Shown here in pieces: positions 44,264 through 53,578 of a DNA stretch of 64,000 nt. Numbering within the stretch: the stretch's first letter is position 1; each line of letters begins with the position of its first letter. The stretch lies in NCBI RefSeq assembly GCF_002872255.1, contig NZ_NIPR01000052.1, positions 124,001 to 188,000 on the forward strand. The letters are read 5' to 3'. The DNA comes from Companilactobacillus nuruki (GTDB taxonomy: Bacteria > Bacillota > Bacilli > Lactobacillales > Lactobacillaceae). A model generated the notes under the pieces. The model saw only the letters and a list, made by a program, of their open reading frames with translations, ran no database searches and was not told the DNA's origin. The position numbers were made by a program, and so were the translations under genes.

Positions 44264-45532
44264 TTATTTATTATTAGAAAAATCTGTATTCTGAGCCCAA
44301 GTATTAGTTAAGAAATAATCATTCATCTTATATTGAGTATTCTTAGGATTTGCTTTCTTATCCTTATAATAATCTTTTAGACGACGATCCATCATTAACC
44401 AACCACGCCATCCCATATGAATTGTATCTTCAGCGATATAGTTAGGATTCTTAACTTGAGAAAGATCAACTATATTGTTAAAGCCTTGTGATTTCAATTG
44501 ATATTTAATCTTTGTATCGAAATTAGCAATTGAACTCATTGGTAGACCAGTATATTTAACCCAATGTGGATTAATTGGTTGAATAACAAACATTACCTCA
44601 ACATGATTTTGGGCAAACATATAAAGCAACGCCTCAAAATCGTTATACTCTGGAGAATGCGTATAGGTAACATGTTTATGTGCATTCCTATAAATTGTAA
44701 TTCTGTCCTTCAACTGACGTCTATAGAAAGAATCACCAATCTGAAGTTCATTATCTTGTGACTTAGTTTTAGCCATCTTGATAGCAAGATTATTTAATTT
44801 CTTATAATTATATTCATCTGGTAATTTACTTGAAGCCTTATTAATCATATCTTGATGATTATTCATTGAAACGGAGCCAAATAAATTATCCTGACTCTTC
44901 AAACTAGAGCGAGCAAAGTCTTTAATATAGAAACGTTGAAATTTAGTAATCTGCTTACCTTCAGAGATACGCTCCAAAGCTCCGTCTTCCATAGGTCCTT
45001 TGCTGACACCTAGATCAAGGATTCTAGTGGCAACGTACTTATTCATTGCTTTATCACCATGATCCGAATTCAAAATAAAACCTGTCAATTGAAGAGGAGA
45101 TAAGAAATATTTAAAAGCTGCAGATGGTACACCGTTTTTAGTAAACCACTGAGGAGAAATAATAACGACAGCCTTATTTCCCTTCAATCCAGACATTCCA
45201 TTGACATTCATTGCTTGAGTCAATGAAGCGGTACCAGGATTACCTAGCAAAAATGGCTTATTCTTCCAATCATATTTTTGTGCCATGGAAGATGGATGGA
45301 ACGGATCCATTCTAGAAAGTTCTGATGAACCAATGATAGGAATATAGTTTTCCTTCTCAGCAGCATTTTTGACACTTTCGCCCTTTAAAACTCGAACATC
45401 CAAAGATGTAGCAGCTTGTTGAACCTTTGATGGTGTAACTGTTTTAAAGTTAATTGGAGCCCATAGAAGGATCAATAAAGCGGCAATAGCAACTATAACA
45501 GGTCCAAAAATCATCCATAACTTTTTTTTCAT
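44264..45532 (-). CDS. dltD: D-alanyl-lipoteichoic acid biosynthesis protein
   Basis: 422 residues. One N-terminal membrane helix (5-25) is followed by an extracellular SGNH-like domain with GSSELSRMDPFHPSS, and a His in DTIHMGWRGW near the C-terminus. DltD completes transfer of D-alanine onto teichoic acid, lowering surface negative charge. It is last in the dlt operon, three bases after dltC. Ends against a shared hairpin. Confidence 0.96.
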   Translation of the reverse strand: MKKKLWMIFGPVIVAIAALLILLWAPINFKTVTPSKVQQAATSLDVRVLKGESVKNAAEKENYIPIIGSSELSRMDPFHPSSMAQKYDWKNKPFLLGNPGTASLTQAMNVNGMSGLKGNKAVVIISPQWFTKNGVPSAAFKYFLSPLQLTGFILNSDHGDKAMNKYVATRILDLGVSKGPMEDGALERISEGKQITKFQRFYIKDFARSSLKSQDNLFGSVSMNNHQDMINKASSKLPDEYNYKKLNNLAIKMAKTKSQDNELQIGDSFYRRQLKDRITIYRNAHKHVTYTHSPEYNDFEALLYMFAQNHVEVMFVIQPINPHWVKYTGLPMSSIANFDTKIKYQLKSQGFNNIVDLSQVKNPNYIAEDTIHMGWRGWLMMDRRLKDYYKDKKANPKNTQYKMNDYFLTNTWAQNTDFSNNK

Positions 45533-45535
45533 AAT

Positions 45536-45775
45536 TTATTCCAATTCTTGTACACGTTGAGCAATTTTATTTACTGTTGACCACTGTGAACGGTCAAATT
45601 CAGATACGGGAACTGTAATACCAAAAGTATCTTGTAAAGTAACTAGAACCTCAACAGTTGCCATTGAGTCAAGAATGCCATCCTTGAATAAATCTTCGTC
45701 AGGATCTGCCCCTACATTATCTAAACCAGTAACATCTTTCAAAATATCAACTAACTTTTCTTTAATTTCATCCAT
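45536..45775 (-). CDS. dltC: D-alanine carrier protein
   Basis: 79-residue acyl-carrier-type protein. Ser37 in GILDSMATVE carries the phosphopantetheine on which D-alanine is loaded by DltA. Acidic, four-helix size. GGAGAAAT precedes the ATG. Lies between dltB and dltD in the operon. Confidence 0.97.
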   Translation of the reverse strand: MDEIKEKLVDILKDVTGLDNVGADPDEDLFKDGILDSMATVEVLVTLQDTFGITVPVSEFDRSQWSTVNKIAQRVQELE

Positions 45776-45786
45776 AATAATTTCTC

Positions 45787-46998
45787 CTAACTAAACCATA
45801 ATTTATCTAAAAAGCCTGAAAAGATTAAGAAACTGAAACATACAATATTAAATGTTAAAAAGATTGCAAAAGCTTGTGTAAATTTATTGCTTGGAATCTG
45901 TTTGCGATGTTTTCTCTTGAATCTTAACCAAGCATCATTGGTAATCATTGCCAGAGCATGGAAAATACCATAAACAATGTAATACCATGTCTCACCATGC
46001 CAGATTCCCATAATTAGAAATAATGCGAAATAACTGACATTGGCGATTGCAACACGATTTTTAATCCATTTGTGTTTGATGATGGTGAAGGTCAAACGCA
46101 TATAGATAAAATCACGGAACCAGAATGACAATGTCATGTGCCATCTGTTCCAAAAATCTTTAATGTTCTTTGATTTAAATGGTGCATTAAAGTTCATTGG
46201 CGTCTTTACACCCATGAAATTACTAATTGCTACCGCAAAAAGAGAATATCCCGCAAAATCGAAGAACAAATACATACTATAAACATACATATATGCCAAA
46301 ACATACCATGATAATCCTAATGGAGCCTGATTTCGATATGACATGGCTAGAATTGTTACCTTAGGTAACAACAATGTTCCAAAGAAATATCCAATAATGA
46401 ATTTGTAAAGTAAACCTTGCATCAGCTTATTAACACCACTGTGTAAAAGTTCTACATATTCTTCTCGACTAGGAACATTTAGAACATCCTTTTGAAAACG
46501 TCTAAATCTATCAATTGGTCCTGATGTAATGGTTGGGAAAAATAGAAGAAATCTCATAAATTCAAATGGTTTAATTTCCTTAATAACCCCATCACGCATT
46601 TCCATAATTATTTCGACCGATTTAAAGGTTAAATAACTAATTCCCATAAAAGCAAATAATGAAATTGTAGGATTTTTAATTAACGGATCTAACTTAACAA
46701 AAATTAACGGTATGATTGCCAAGAAAACAAAGAGTGAAAAAATCCAAAAACTATTGTGCTTTTTACGATAAGACAAGTACCCGAAAACTGTAATCATTTC
46801 AAAAATCACATAGGCAATTAACGAGATACCTTGTGACATATTGCCACCAAAGAAAGCTGTGATTAAGATAACGACGGTTGCAAAGAAGTCATAGACTTTA
46901 AATCTTTTACCAAACCATAGGCCAATAATAATTGGCAATAAGAGTAGTAATAAATATATAAAGTAGTGTGGACTACTATAAGGTGTGATGTTATGCAT
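45787..46998 (-). CDS. dltB: D-alanyl transfer protein (MBOAT)
   Basis: 403-residue membrane-bound O-acyltransferase with about eleven helices. The MBOAT histidine is in MGIWHGETWYY, and NRWHMTLSFWFRDFIYMRL is the cytosolic funnel segment that meets DltC. It transfers D-alanine across the membrane. The start overlaps dltA by eight bases. Confidence 0.96.
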   Translation of the reverse strand: MHNITPYSSPHYFIYLLLLLLPIIIGLWFGKRFKVYDFFATVVILITAFFGGNMSQGISLIAYVIFEMITVFGYLSYRKKHNSFWIFSLFVFLAIIPLIFVKLDPLIKNPTISLFAFMGISYLTFKSVEIIMEMRDGVIKEIKPFEFMRFLLFFPTITSGPIDRFRRFQKDVLNVPSREEYVELLHSGVNKLMQGLLYKFIIGYFFGTLLLPKVTILAMSYRNQAPLGLSWYVLAYMYVYSMYLFFDFAGYSLFAVAISNFMGVKTPMNFNAPFKSKNIKDFWNRWHMTLSFWFRDFIYMRLTFTIIKHKWIKNRVAIANVSYFALFLIMGIWHGETWYYIVYGIFHALAMITNDAWLRFKRKHRKQIPSNKFTQAFAIFLTFNIVCFSFLIFSGFLDKLWFS

Positions 46999-48511
46999 TT
47001 ATCTCGCCTATTAAAGTCTTTCTATCAATTTTGCCATTTTTACTAATTGGCAATTGCTCTACAAACTTCAATACATTCGGAATCATATATTCCATTGTCG
47101 TCTCTCTTAATGAACCTTTAATATCACTAGCAAGTTTCTTTTCATCATCTTCGTTAAACTCGTCTTCAAGCACGATACAAGCAATCATTTTTGATACTTG
47201 TTTCTTATTATTATAAAGCGGAACAGTACATGATTGTTTAACTTGATCCAAATTACCTAACATTGAATCAACTTCTTCCAACTCAATTCTGTAACCATGC
47301 ATTTTAATTTGGAAGTCAGTTCTACCATGATAAAACAACAATCCATCTTCATTCTCACTGATCATATCGCCAGTGTGATAAAAGATTTTCCCATCAATTT
47401 CCTCAAAAGCCTTTGCAGTTTGTGTTGGATTATTTAGATAACCTTTAGAAACATCCGGTCCACTGACAAGTAATTCACCAGTCAAACGGCCTGTTTTCTC
47501 ATCCACTGAACCAATGATCTTATGATCCATATTTGATTTTAAATATCCTATTGGTAAACGATCAAACTTATCCAAGACTGCTTGATCAATTAAAATTGAT
47601 GTGATAGCAACAGTATTTTCCGTTGGACCATAAGTGTTATAAAGCTCAGCATGTGGGAACTTCTTAAGCAATTTTTGAGCCGTGGCATGTGTCAATTCCT
47701 CACCACAGAAAATAAATTTATTCAATTGTGGCATGTGCTCTTCATCGAACCCTCCGAATAACAAACACATTTCAAAGAACGAAGGTGTTGAAACCCATGT
47801 ATTAAAATCTGAATTAACGATAGCTTCTTGTAATTTACCAAAGTTTTTAGTTGTATCTTTATCTACAACATTCAATGTAACTCCATCCATCAATCCCGGA
47901 TAAATATCGAAAACTGACAAATCGAATGAGAATGGTGCCTGTAATAAGATATTTGTTTCATTCGTATAATTAAACTCTTTATTCGTCCATTGAACAAAAT
48001 CCAAGATATTATTAGTACTGATTTGAACACCCTTAGGTGTACCAGTGGTGCCGGATGTAAAGATTATATAGAAATTATCGTCTGGACCAACGCTACGATT
48101 GCTATCGTAAATATTATTATCAGATGTAATAATATTTTCTATTTCTTCTTTTGTTATTTGAGGAGTATCAACACCAAAATCAGTAATATCGCTCCAATTT
48201 AAAATCAAAGCTGGTTTAGCAACACTGTTAATTTGAATAACTCGTGATGGATCTGAACCGTCATCGACTGGAATATAAGGATGACCAGCCTTGATTGCTC
48301 CTAGAAACATCACTAACATCTCGAATTGTTGTCCACCAAAAATTATTAATGGACTCTTAGCAGGCAAAAATTTTTCTTGTAAAAAACTTGCTACTCGATC
48401 AGATTTTTGTAGTAATTCCTGATATGTATGTGTCTCTGTACCATTTTTGTAACAAATCTTATCAGGCGATTGTAATGCTGTTGTAGTAATCTTTTCGATG
48501 ATTTTATTCAT
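46991..48511 (-). CDS. dltA: D-alanine--D-alanyl carrier protein ligase
   Basis: 506-residue adenylation enzyme that activates D-alanine with ATP and loads it on DltC. FTSGTTGTPKGV is the phosphate-binding loop, YGPTENTVAIT and YHTGD the core motifs, and the C-terminal catalytic lysine lies in SKNGKIDRK. Follows dltX by 20 bases. Confidence 0.97.
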   Translation of the reverse strand: MNKIIEKITTTALQSPDKICYKNGTETHTYQELLQKSDRVASFLQEKFLPAKSPLIIFGGQQFEMLVMFLGAIKAGHPYIPVDDGSDPSRVIQINSVAKPALILNWSDITDFGVDTPQITKEEIENIITSDNNIYDSNRSVGPDDNFYIIFTSGTTGTPKGVQISTNNILDFVQWTNKEFNYTNETNILLQAPFSFDLSVFDIYPGLMDGVTLNVVDKDTTKNFGKLQEAIVNSDFNTWVSTPSFFEMCLLFGGFDEEHMPQLNKFIFCGEELTHATAQKLLKKFPHAELYNTYGPTENTVAITSILIDQAVLDKFDRLPIGYLKSNMDHKIIGSVDEKTGRLTGELLVSGPDVSKGYLNNPTQTAKAFEEIDGKIFYHTGDMISENEDGLLFYHGRTDFQIKMHGYRIELEEVDSMLGNLDQVKQSCTVPLYNNKKQVSKMIACIVLEDEFNEDDEKKLASDIKGSLRETTMEYMIPNVLKFVEQLPISKNGKIDRKTLIGEINA

Positions 48512-48531
48512 AAGATATTCCCTTCTTCCTG

Positions 48532-48681
48532 CTAGAAATCGTTGTAAATGAATTTGGCACTTCCAACGCCGTTATAACCATATATATATAAGAGCACTAA
48601 GAAAATAGCGAAAAATACAATTGTTTTAATAATAAAAACTGTGACCGGTTTCTTTAAAAAAACAAGGAGACTATTTTTCAT
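48532..48681 (-). CDS. dltX: DltX, teichoic acid D-alanylation-associated peptide
   Basis: 49-residue peptide with a basic N-terminus, one membrane helix (about 16-36) and the C-terminal motif FIYNDF, the hallmark of DltX. In Gram-positives the small DltX is needed for D-alanylation and acts with DltB and DltD. GGTGAGGTG precedes the ATG. First gene of the operon, 41 bases downstream of the promoter's -10. Confidence 0.92.
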   Translation of the reverse strand: MKNSLLVFLKKPVTVFIIKTIVFFAIFLVLLYIYGYNGVGSAKFIYNDF

Positions 48682-48720
48682 AATTAACACCTCACCAAAA
48701 GAGTTTGCTTATGCGGAAAC

Positions 48721-48750
48721 TATATAACCATTCAAAATAAACAGTGTCAA
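48721..48750 (-). promoter_or_regulatory. dlt operon promoter
   Basis: TTGACA (48745-48750), spacer of 17-18 bases, then TTATAT or TATATA (48721-48727). It lies about 40 bases ahead of dltX. Confidence 0.6.
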
Positions 48751-49205
48751 ACCGCAAAATGAAATAAAATAAATGAATATTGATTTTTCTATATAACCTG
48801 TATAAACATTATAGTAAAAAATCAACAATACTAATTGACATATTGTGTAAAAATATTTCGTTCTTTTTGACCAATGCCAACGGTTACATGGGGTTTGTCG
48901 ATATGTGTTTAAACATATAAAAAGCGATAAATTGAATTTTATTTTAATTCTCATCACTGTATATCTCATTTTAAGTTTCCAAAATGATTTATTAATGTTA
49001 CTTATCGATTACCGTATCTTATTATTATGCGATTGAAATTAAAAGTAAATAATTGATTATTACAATTACCAAAGTGTTAGTCTCATGTGACGTTTTTGTA
49101 AGATAAGACGCTTACATTATATGAAATGACATAATATTTATTTAAGATCAATAATAAAAACAACTAATATAATAAGTTCATATTGCTTTTATTTTAAGAA
49201 GTAAA
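48751..49205. other. AT-rich gap between dltX and rpsN
   Basis: No convincing gene. It holds an 86-codon minus-strand frame (rejected), an imperfect GTGTTTAAACAT site near 48906, and a possible distal TATAAT (49113-49118, minus) without a clear -35. Probably the upstream regulatory region of dlt. Confidence 0.4.
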
Positions 49206-49237
49206 AAAATAGATTCCTCAAAAAGGAATCTATTTTT
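49206..49237 (-). terminator. terminator of rpsN
   Basis: Arms AAATAGATTCC and GGAATCTATTT, ending on the minus strand in seven T, 11 bases after the rpsN stop. Confidence 0.8.
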
Positions 49238-49248
49238 ATATTTAATTA

Positions 49249-49518
49249 TTACCAACTAGCTTTTCTGACACCAGGGATTTTACCCTCATGGGCCAATTGA
49301 CGAAAATTCAACCGCGACATCCCAAATTTACGTAAATAAGCATGTGGGCGACCATCAATTTTATCTCGTGAATGTAATCTCACTAGTGACGCATCTCGAG
49401 GTAGCTTACTCAATTCTGTATAATTATGTTCAGTTTTTAACTGTTGACGTAATTGAGCATATTTTTCAACTGTTCGTTGTAGTTTCTTTTCTCTTTCTAT
49501 CTTAGCCTTACGGGCCAT
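49249..49518 (-). CDS. rpsN: 30S ribosomal protein S14, zinc-independent (C-) paralogue
   Basis: 89 residues. [49 protein letters not shown] is the S14 core (residues 41-89), and the four cysteines of the zinc form are absent. The longer, cysteine-free type often accompanies a zinc-binding S14 elsewhere and replaces it under zinc limitation in B. subtilis. Lone gene, not in the large ribosomal operon; a GGTTAGGT site precedes the ATG. No Zur-like palindrome was seen upstream. Confidence 0.93.
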   Translation of the reverse strand: MARKAKIEREKKLQRTVEKYAQLRQQLKTEHNYTELSKLPRDASLVRLHSRDKIDGRPHAYLRKFGMSRLNFRQLAHEGKIPGVRKASW

Positions 49519-49883
49519 ATCAATACCTAACCTTTTATTTTTGTCAGGAAATCAATGCTAGTAACTACTTTAATAGCTTCACAAACTTATTATCTTAGAA
49601 ATGTACAATATCAAATATTTTGAACAAATACAATTCTTTTGTCCTAGAATGATAAAAGTTACTAACTACAATCCTTAAATAAAAATTTGATTTTTCTTAT
49701 ACTGTTAATAAACCACCAAGATATCAATCATAAATTTTTTATTAATAAATTATTTAACTTCATTTCACTTTAGATAAAAAACATTTATGAATTACGATAC
49801 AAACTGTCCGCCTAATTTTGCTAAACTTTGAATATGGAGCAGGTCTGAGTAGACCTATAAATTTATAGTTAGGGGGACAGCTG
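49519..49883. other. intergenic region between rpsN and the WxL gene
   Basis: No gene seen. TTGATA and TAATAA about 16 bases apart (minus, near 49590-49620) may drive rpsN. Next to the WxL gene are a small hairpin AGGTCT-GAGT-AGACCT (49841-49856) and a 14-bp palindrome CTATAAATTTATAG (49855-49868), either of which may be a regulatory site. Confidence 0.4.
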
Positions 49884-50690
49884 ATGAAATTGTTAAAAGA
49901 TATTGCTCGTTTGTTAGTTTTAACTAGCATTAGTCTGTCCCTGATCCCCTTGACTACTGCTAAAGCCGCTGATGCGATTCAAGTACAAAATAACACCGCT
50001 ATTACATATAGTGCCAATGACACATCCGCAGATACTACGGGTGACTCAACAAGTACCACGTCAGCATCCAAGGTTGCTGATTCTAAGACATCTGAGGTAA
50101 ATGTTACAGTCCTTTCAGGAATACTAACTCTTGAGGCCGTACCCGATTTTAACTTCGGTACTATGATGCAAGGTACAACTGCTAAATTAAAAAATAATAC
50201 CGCTGATGTTACTGGATTTGACAATGCTACTCATCCCAATAGTGTTGGTATAGATGGTAACGACACTGGTCTTCTAGAAATCATCGATTCTCGGAATTTC
50301 TCTAGCACGATGCCTGGATTTTCACTAACGGCTACAATGGGACAGTTAACGACAGCCGACGGCGCTAGCTCATTACCAGCTATTCTTAAATTGGGTTCTA
50401 TTCCTTTGTTAAATTCTGATAATGAAAACATTTCTAGTTCTGCTACTGATCTGAAGACAAATTCAACAACTATCAAGAGTGTCAACGGTAGCGATGCAGC
50501 AACAACTGGTACAGTTATCGATCTATCTAAGGGCAGCTATAATGCTGGAATGGTAAAAGCTAATTTTAATACCCCTGATTCTGCTAGTTTGACAATCCCT
50601 GGTACCTCTGACAATAGTAAAAAATCAGCTAAAAATATGAATTCTGTTATCACCTGGACACTTTCAGCTAAACCAAATGCTACAAATTAA
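49884..50690 (+). CDS. WxL-domain surface protein (orphan)
   Basis: 268 residues. The signal peptide is about 1-29 (cleavage near AKAAD). A Ser/Thr/Asp-rich stretch follows. The WxL domain starts VLSGILTLEAVPDFNFGTM; the first WxL-like motif has Phe in place of Trp (GFSLTAT) and the second is intact (TWTLSAKP). WxL proteins attach non-covalently to the cell wall. They normally occur in clusters with DUF916 and LPxTG partners; none is next to this gene. The ATG is preceded by AGGGGGA. Partner or ligand unknown. Confidence 0.88.
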   Translation: MKLLKDIARLLVLTSISLSLIPLTTAKAADAIQVQNNTAITYSANDTSADTTGDSTSTTSASKVADSKTSEVNVTVLSGILTLEAVPDFNFGTMMQGTTAKLKNNTADVTGFDNATHPNSVGIDGNDTGLLEIIDSRNFSSTMPGFSLTATMGQLTTADGASSLPAILKLGSIPLLNSDNENISSSATDLKTNSTTIKSVNGSDAATTGTVIDLSKGSYNAGMVKANFNTPDSASLTIPGTSDNSKKSAKNMNSVITWTLSAKPNATN

Positions 50691-50699
50691 TTATCCGAA

Positions 50700-50733
50700 C
50701 CCTGAAATTCGAACATGAATTTCAGGGTTTTTT
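50700..50733 (+). terminator. terminator of the WxL gene
   Basis: Arms CCCTGAAATTC and GAATTTCAGGG with six T, just after the stop. Confidence 0.88.
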
Positions 50734-50753
50734 CTAAAATCAGCCTCCAGCTT

Positions 50754-50765
50754 ATGTTTAAACAT
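50754..50765. promoter_or_regulatory. ATGTTTAAACAT palindrome upstream of the SGNH gene
   Basis: Perfect 12-bp palindrome 43 bases before the start codon, identical to that at 8696-8707. Confidence 0.3.
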
Positions 50766-50808
50766 GATATTATATATTTAATAAATACTCTCTATAAGGA
50801 GTCTTATA

Positions 50809-51870
50809 ATGGAGAATATCATTACTTGGAAACACAATTTTACTAATTACTCTAATCTCGATAATATTAATAACCATGAACAACATCTGAAAATATTTCA
50901 ACCTTTACCTGCAAAAGACATTCGCTTTCAATTAAATAATTTATATGACGATATTCCTTTAGAAATTTCAAATATGACTATTTATACTGATTCTTTTAAT
51001 AAGCAAACCGTAACCTTAAATAATCAAGCTAAATTCAAAGTTAATTCTCGACTGACTCAATGGTCTGATTGGATAAATTTTAACTTACCAGCAAAGAGTT
51101 TTTTATCAATCAATATTGAATCTCCAACAAAGATTATTCACTCAGCTGGTCTAACTATTTCTAATGATTTAATTCAGACCCCTGATTCAATATCTGAATC
51201 CCCTAAATATTTCTTTGGTGTTTCCGGTATTCAAATCAAGTCACCTAATTCATATAAAAGAATGGCTTTTTTCGGTGACTCTTTAACTAATCAAGGAAAT
51301 TTTACCGCTCCACTTGCTTTGGACTTGGAATCTAATTTTAATATTATGACGGCCAACTACGGCATATCTGGTAATCGTTTATTGCATCAAGGACACAGTG
51401 ACTCACAATGGTCAAATAGCTTTGGAGAAGCAGGATACACACGCTTTGATCACATGTTAGTAAATTATCGCCCAAATATTGTTCTTTTTATGGAGGGAAT
51501 TAATGACTTAATCCATCCTGGAACAGAAAATACACCGTTATTAGAATTACCTTCAGCAGGTGCTATCACACAGGCGGTTCTCAATTTAAAGACTAAATGC
51601 GATTTACTCGACATCATTTTTATTCCGATGACCATTACTCCAGCGAAAGGAAATGGGGCTTGGAACGACACTAAGGAAGAACTACGTTTGGAAATAAACT
51701 CTAATCTATTAAAGTTTTCCAATACAATTGATTTGGCTTCCTTTGTCAGCAATGGGAACCATTTACATTCAAAATTTGACTGTGGCGATCATGTTCACTT
51801 CTCACAAATTGGTGGTCAATTAATATCCAAGTATATTAAAGAACAATTAATCAGAAAGAAATTGATTTGA
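50809..51870 (+). CDS. SGNH/GDSL-family hydrolase
   Basis: 353 residues, no signal peptide. An N-terminal beta-sandwich-like region (1-130) is followed by the SGNH core: block I FFGDSLTNQGN (Ser nucleophile), block II NYGISGNR, block III MEGINDL and block V DHVHFSQIG (catalytic Asp and His). Predicted carbohydrate or lipid esterase acting in the cytosol. AAGGAG precedes the ATG. The GntR gene is 100 bases downstream and may control it. Substrate unknown. Confidence 0.87.
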   Translation: MENIITWKHNFTNYSNLDNINNHEQHLKIFQPLPAKDIRFQLNNLYDDIPLEISNMTIYTDSFNKQTVTLNNQAKFKVNSRLTQWSDWINFNLPAKSFLSINIESPTKIIHSAGLTISNDLIQTPDSISESPKYFFGVSGIQIKSPNSYKRMAFFGDSLTNQGNFTAPLALDLESNFNIMTANYGISGNRLLHQGHSDSQWSNSFGEAGYTRFDHMLVNYRPNIVLFMEGINDLIHPGTENTPLLELPSAGAITQAVLNLKTKCDLLDIIFIPMTITPAKGNGAWNDTKEELRLEINSNLLKFSNTIDLASFVSNGNHLHSKFDCGDHVHFSQIGGQLISKYIKEQLIRKKLI

Positions 51871-51969
51871 CTTTTTATTGTCTCAATTCCTATTTATTCG
51901 GTTTCAATAATTTTCTATATAATATATTATTAATAATATAAATTTAATTATTAAATTGGAGCGTTAAAA

Positions 51970-52695
51970 ATGGCAGAAAAGGTTATCAACAAGGATATAT
52001 ATAAAACACTTAGAAATCGTATTATTACTGGTAAATATGACAAAAAAATGCGCTTGCCAACTGAAGATTTGTTAATTAAAGAATTCGATGCTAGTCGTTA
52101 TGCTATCAGAAAATCCATCAAAGAGCTATCTGATGAAGGATTGGTTTATAGCGTTAAGGGTAAAGGAGTTGTAATTCTCGAGCGAACTCCTGATCCTTCT
52201 AACATTAAATTAAGCTTAGATAAAGTCAATACTTTACAAATGTCGGACCACGCTGAAGAAATTAGCCGTATAACCAGTATCGCAGATTTTAAAATGGTCA
52301 TTACTGACGACAAATTAAGCAAACTGACTTCATTTAAAAAGGGACTTCCCCTTTATGTTATTAAAAGAATCCGACACGTTAATAAAAGAAATGTTGTCTT
52401 AGATATTAACTATTTAAACGCTCAACTTGTCCCCAAATTAACCGCAGAAATTGCCAAAAGATCGATTTATTCATATGTTCAAAATGATTTAAATATGAAA
52501 ATTTCCATCGTCAAACGTTATTTAAACCTCGAACATGCTCAAGAAATTGATTATAAGTATCTTAATTTAGGTTTTAGTAACTGTATCGGTAATATGGTTA
52601 CTTTTACTTTTAACGACAATGGAAAGTTGTTTGAATATAGCGAATCACACTTCATACCTGATCTATTCGCATTCAACCAAATTATTAAATTTTAA
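51970..52695 (+). CDS. GntR/HutC-family regulator with UTRA domain
   Basis: 241 residues. GntR helix-turn-helix (LPTEDLLIKEFDASRYAIRKSIKELSDEGLV) and YSVKGKGVVILE wing, then a UTRA ligand domain. It shares a closely similar wing with TreR at 52773, so the two are paralogues facing each other. GGAGCG precedes the ATG. Its effector is unknown; the SGNH hydrolase gene upstream is the nearest candidate target. Confidence 0.88.
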   Translation: MAEKVINKDIYKTLRNRIITGKYDKKMRLPTEDLLIKEFDASRYAIRKSIKELSDEGLVYSVKGKGVVILERTPDPSNIKLSLDKVNTLQMSDHAEEISRITSIADFKMVITDDKLSKLTSFKKGLPLYVIKRIRHVNKRNVVLDINYLNAQLVPKLTAEIAKRSIYSYVQNDLNMKISIVKRYLNLEHAQEIDYKYLNLGFSNCIGNMVTFTFNDNGKLFEYSESHFIPDLFAFNQIIKF

Positions 52696-52703
52696 AAAGC
52701 ACA

Positions 52704-52755
52704 AATAGGCTGTATCGATCCTTAATTATAAAGGATCGATACAGCCTATTCTTTT
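52704..52755. terminator. bidirectional terminator between the two GntR genes
   Basis: Perfect 20-base arms (52704-52723 and 52731-52750) with T-runs usable on both strands. Confidence 0.9.
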
Positions 52756-52772
52756 AGTTAATTTAAATTATC

Positions 52773-53504
52773 TTAATATGATTCAAACCCTACTAAAGAG
52801 AAATGATTTGGCACATACTTCATCTCAGTACATTCAAATAAGTTGCCCAAATCAGTATAGACGTACTTTTTCAAGACACCTACACAATTCGCTTCTTTTA
52901 GTTCCAACAATTCAGATTCTTTTTCAGTGACCGTTTCAACAGTTGCGACTGAACGAGCAGCAGCTATTTTGAACAAACCTTCATCACGAATATATTGATA
53001 AATAGAATCCTCAGCATTGGAAATAGTTAATTCAGGCAGAGCATCTTTTCTAAAATAACTAATATCAATGACCATGGCTTTTCCATTCACCATCCGTAAA
53101 CGCTCAATATAATAAGCCATATCACCGACCGTAAAAGATGTCGTCTTTGATAGTTCTTCATTAATTTCTACTTCTTTAAACTCTAAAACTTTTGTCGTCA
53201 AATTCTTAATAAATTTATTTTGGGGATAACTCATCAAATCTTGAAACCCCAAACTATTGGTTGCAGAAAAAACAACTCGATTATCAATAATTGGCTCCAA
53301 AACTACAACTCCACGACCTTTAACAGTGTAAACTAAACCGTCAGATTGTAATTTCTTCAAAGCACGGCGAATTGTATTTCTGGTCACACTAAAGCGTTCT
53401 GACAGATCCTCTTCACCAGGTAAAATCGTTTTAGGAGGATAGACATTGCTATCTATCTCTCCCTTTAAAATATGATATATATCTGAATATAAATTCTTTG
53501 GCAT
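52773..53504 (-). CDS. treR: trehalose operon repressor-like GntR regulator
   Basis: 243 residues with GntR helix-turn-helix (LPGEEDLSERFSVTRNTIRRALKKLQSDGLV) and UTRA domain. Assignment as TreR rests on co-orientation with the phosphotrehalase gene 74 bases upstream and on family similarity. GAGGAG precedes the ATG. A TGTCCTAGAACA near-palindrome lies 18 bases upstream. No trehalose PTS gene is in the window. Confidence 0.72.
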   Translation of the reverse strand: MPKNLYSDIYHILKGEIDSNVYPPKTILPGEEDLSERFSVTRNTIRRALKKLQSDGLVYTVKGRGVVVLEPIIDNRVVFSATNSLGFQDLMSYPQNKFIKNLTTKVLEFKEVEINEELSKTTSFTVGDMAYYIERLRMVNGKAMVIDISYFRKDALPELTISNAEDSIYQYIRDEGLFKIAAARSVATVETVTEKESELLELKEANCVGVLKKYVYTDLGNLFECTEMKYVPNHFSLVGFESY

Positions 53505-53521
53505 TTTTTCTCCTCAATCAG

Positions 53522-53533
53522 TGTCCTAGAACA
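53522..53533. promoter_or_regulatory. candidate operator before treR
   Basis: TGTCCTAGAACA, two mismatched positions from TGTTCTAGAACA, in the 74-bp gap between treC and treR. Confidence 0.3.
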
Positions 53534-53578
53534 ATAAATTTACTTTTTAATAACGGCTGATAAATGTCCCTCTAACAT

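Noticed and set aside
48709-48969. 86-codon minus-strand frame upstream of dltX, with hydrophobic C-terminal half
   Set aside because: No ribosome-binding site, odd N-terminal composition, and its end overlaps the TTGACA/TATATA promoter of the dlt operon.
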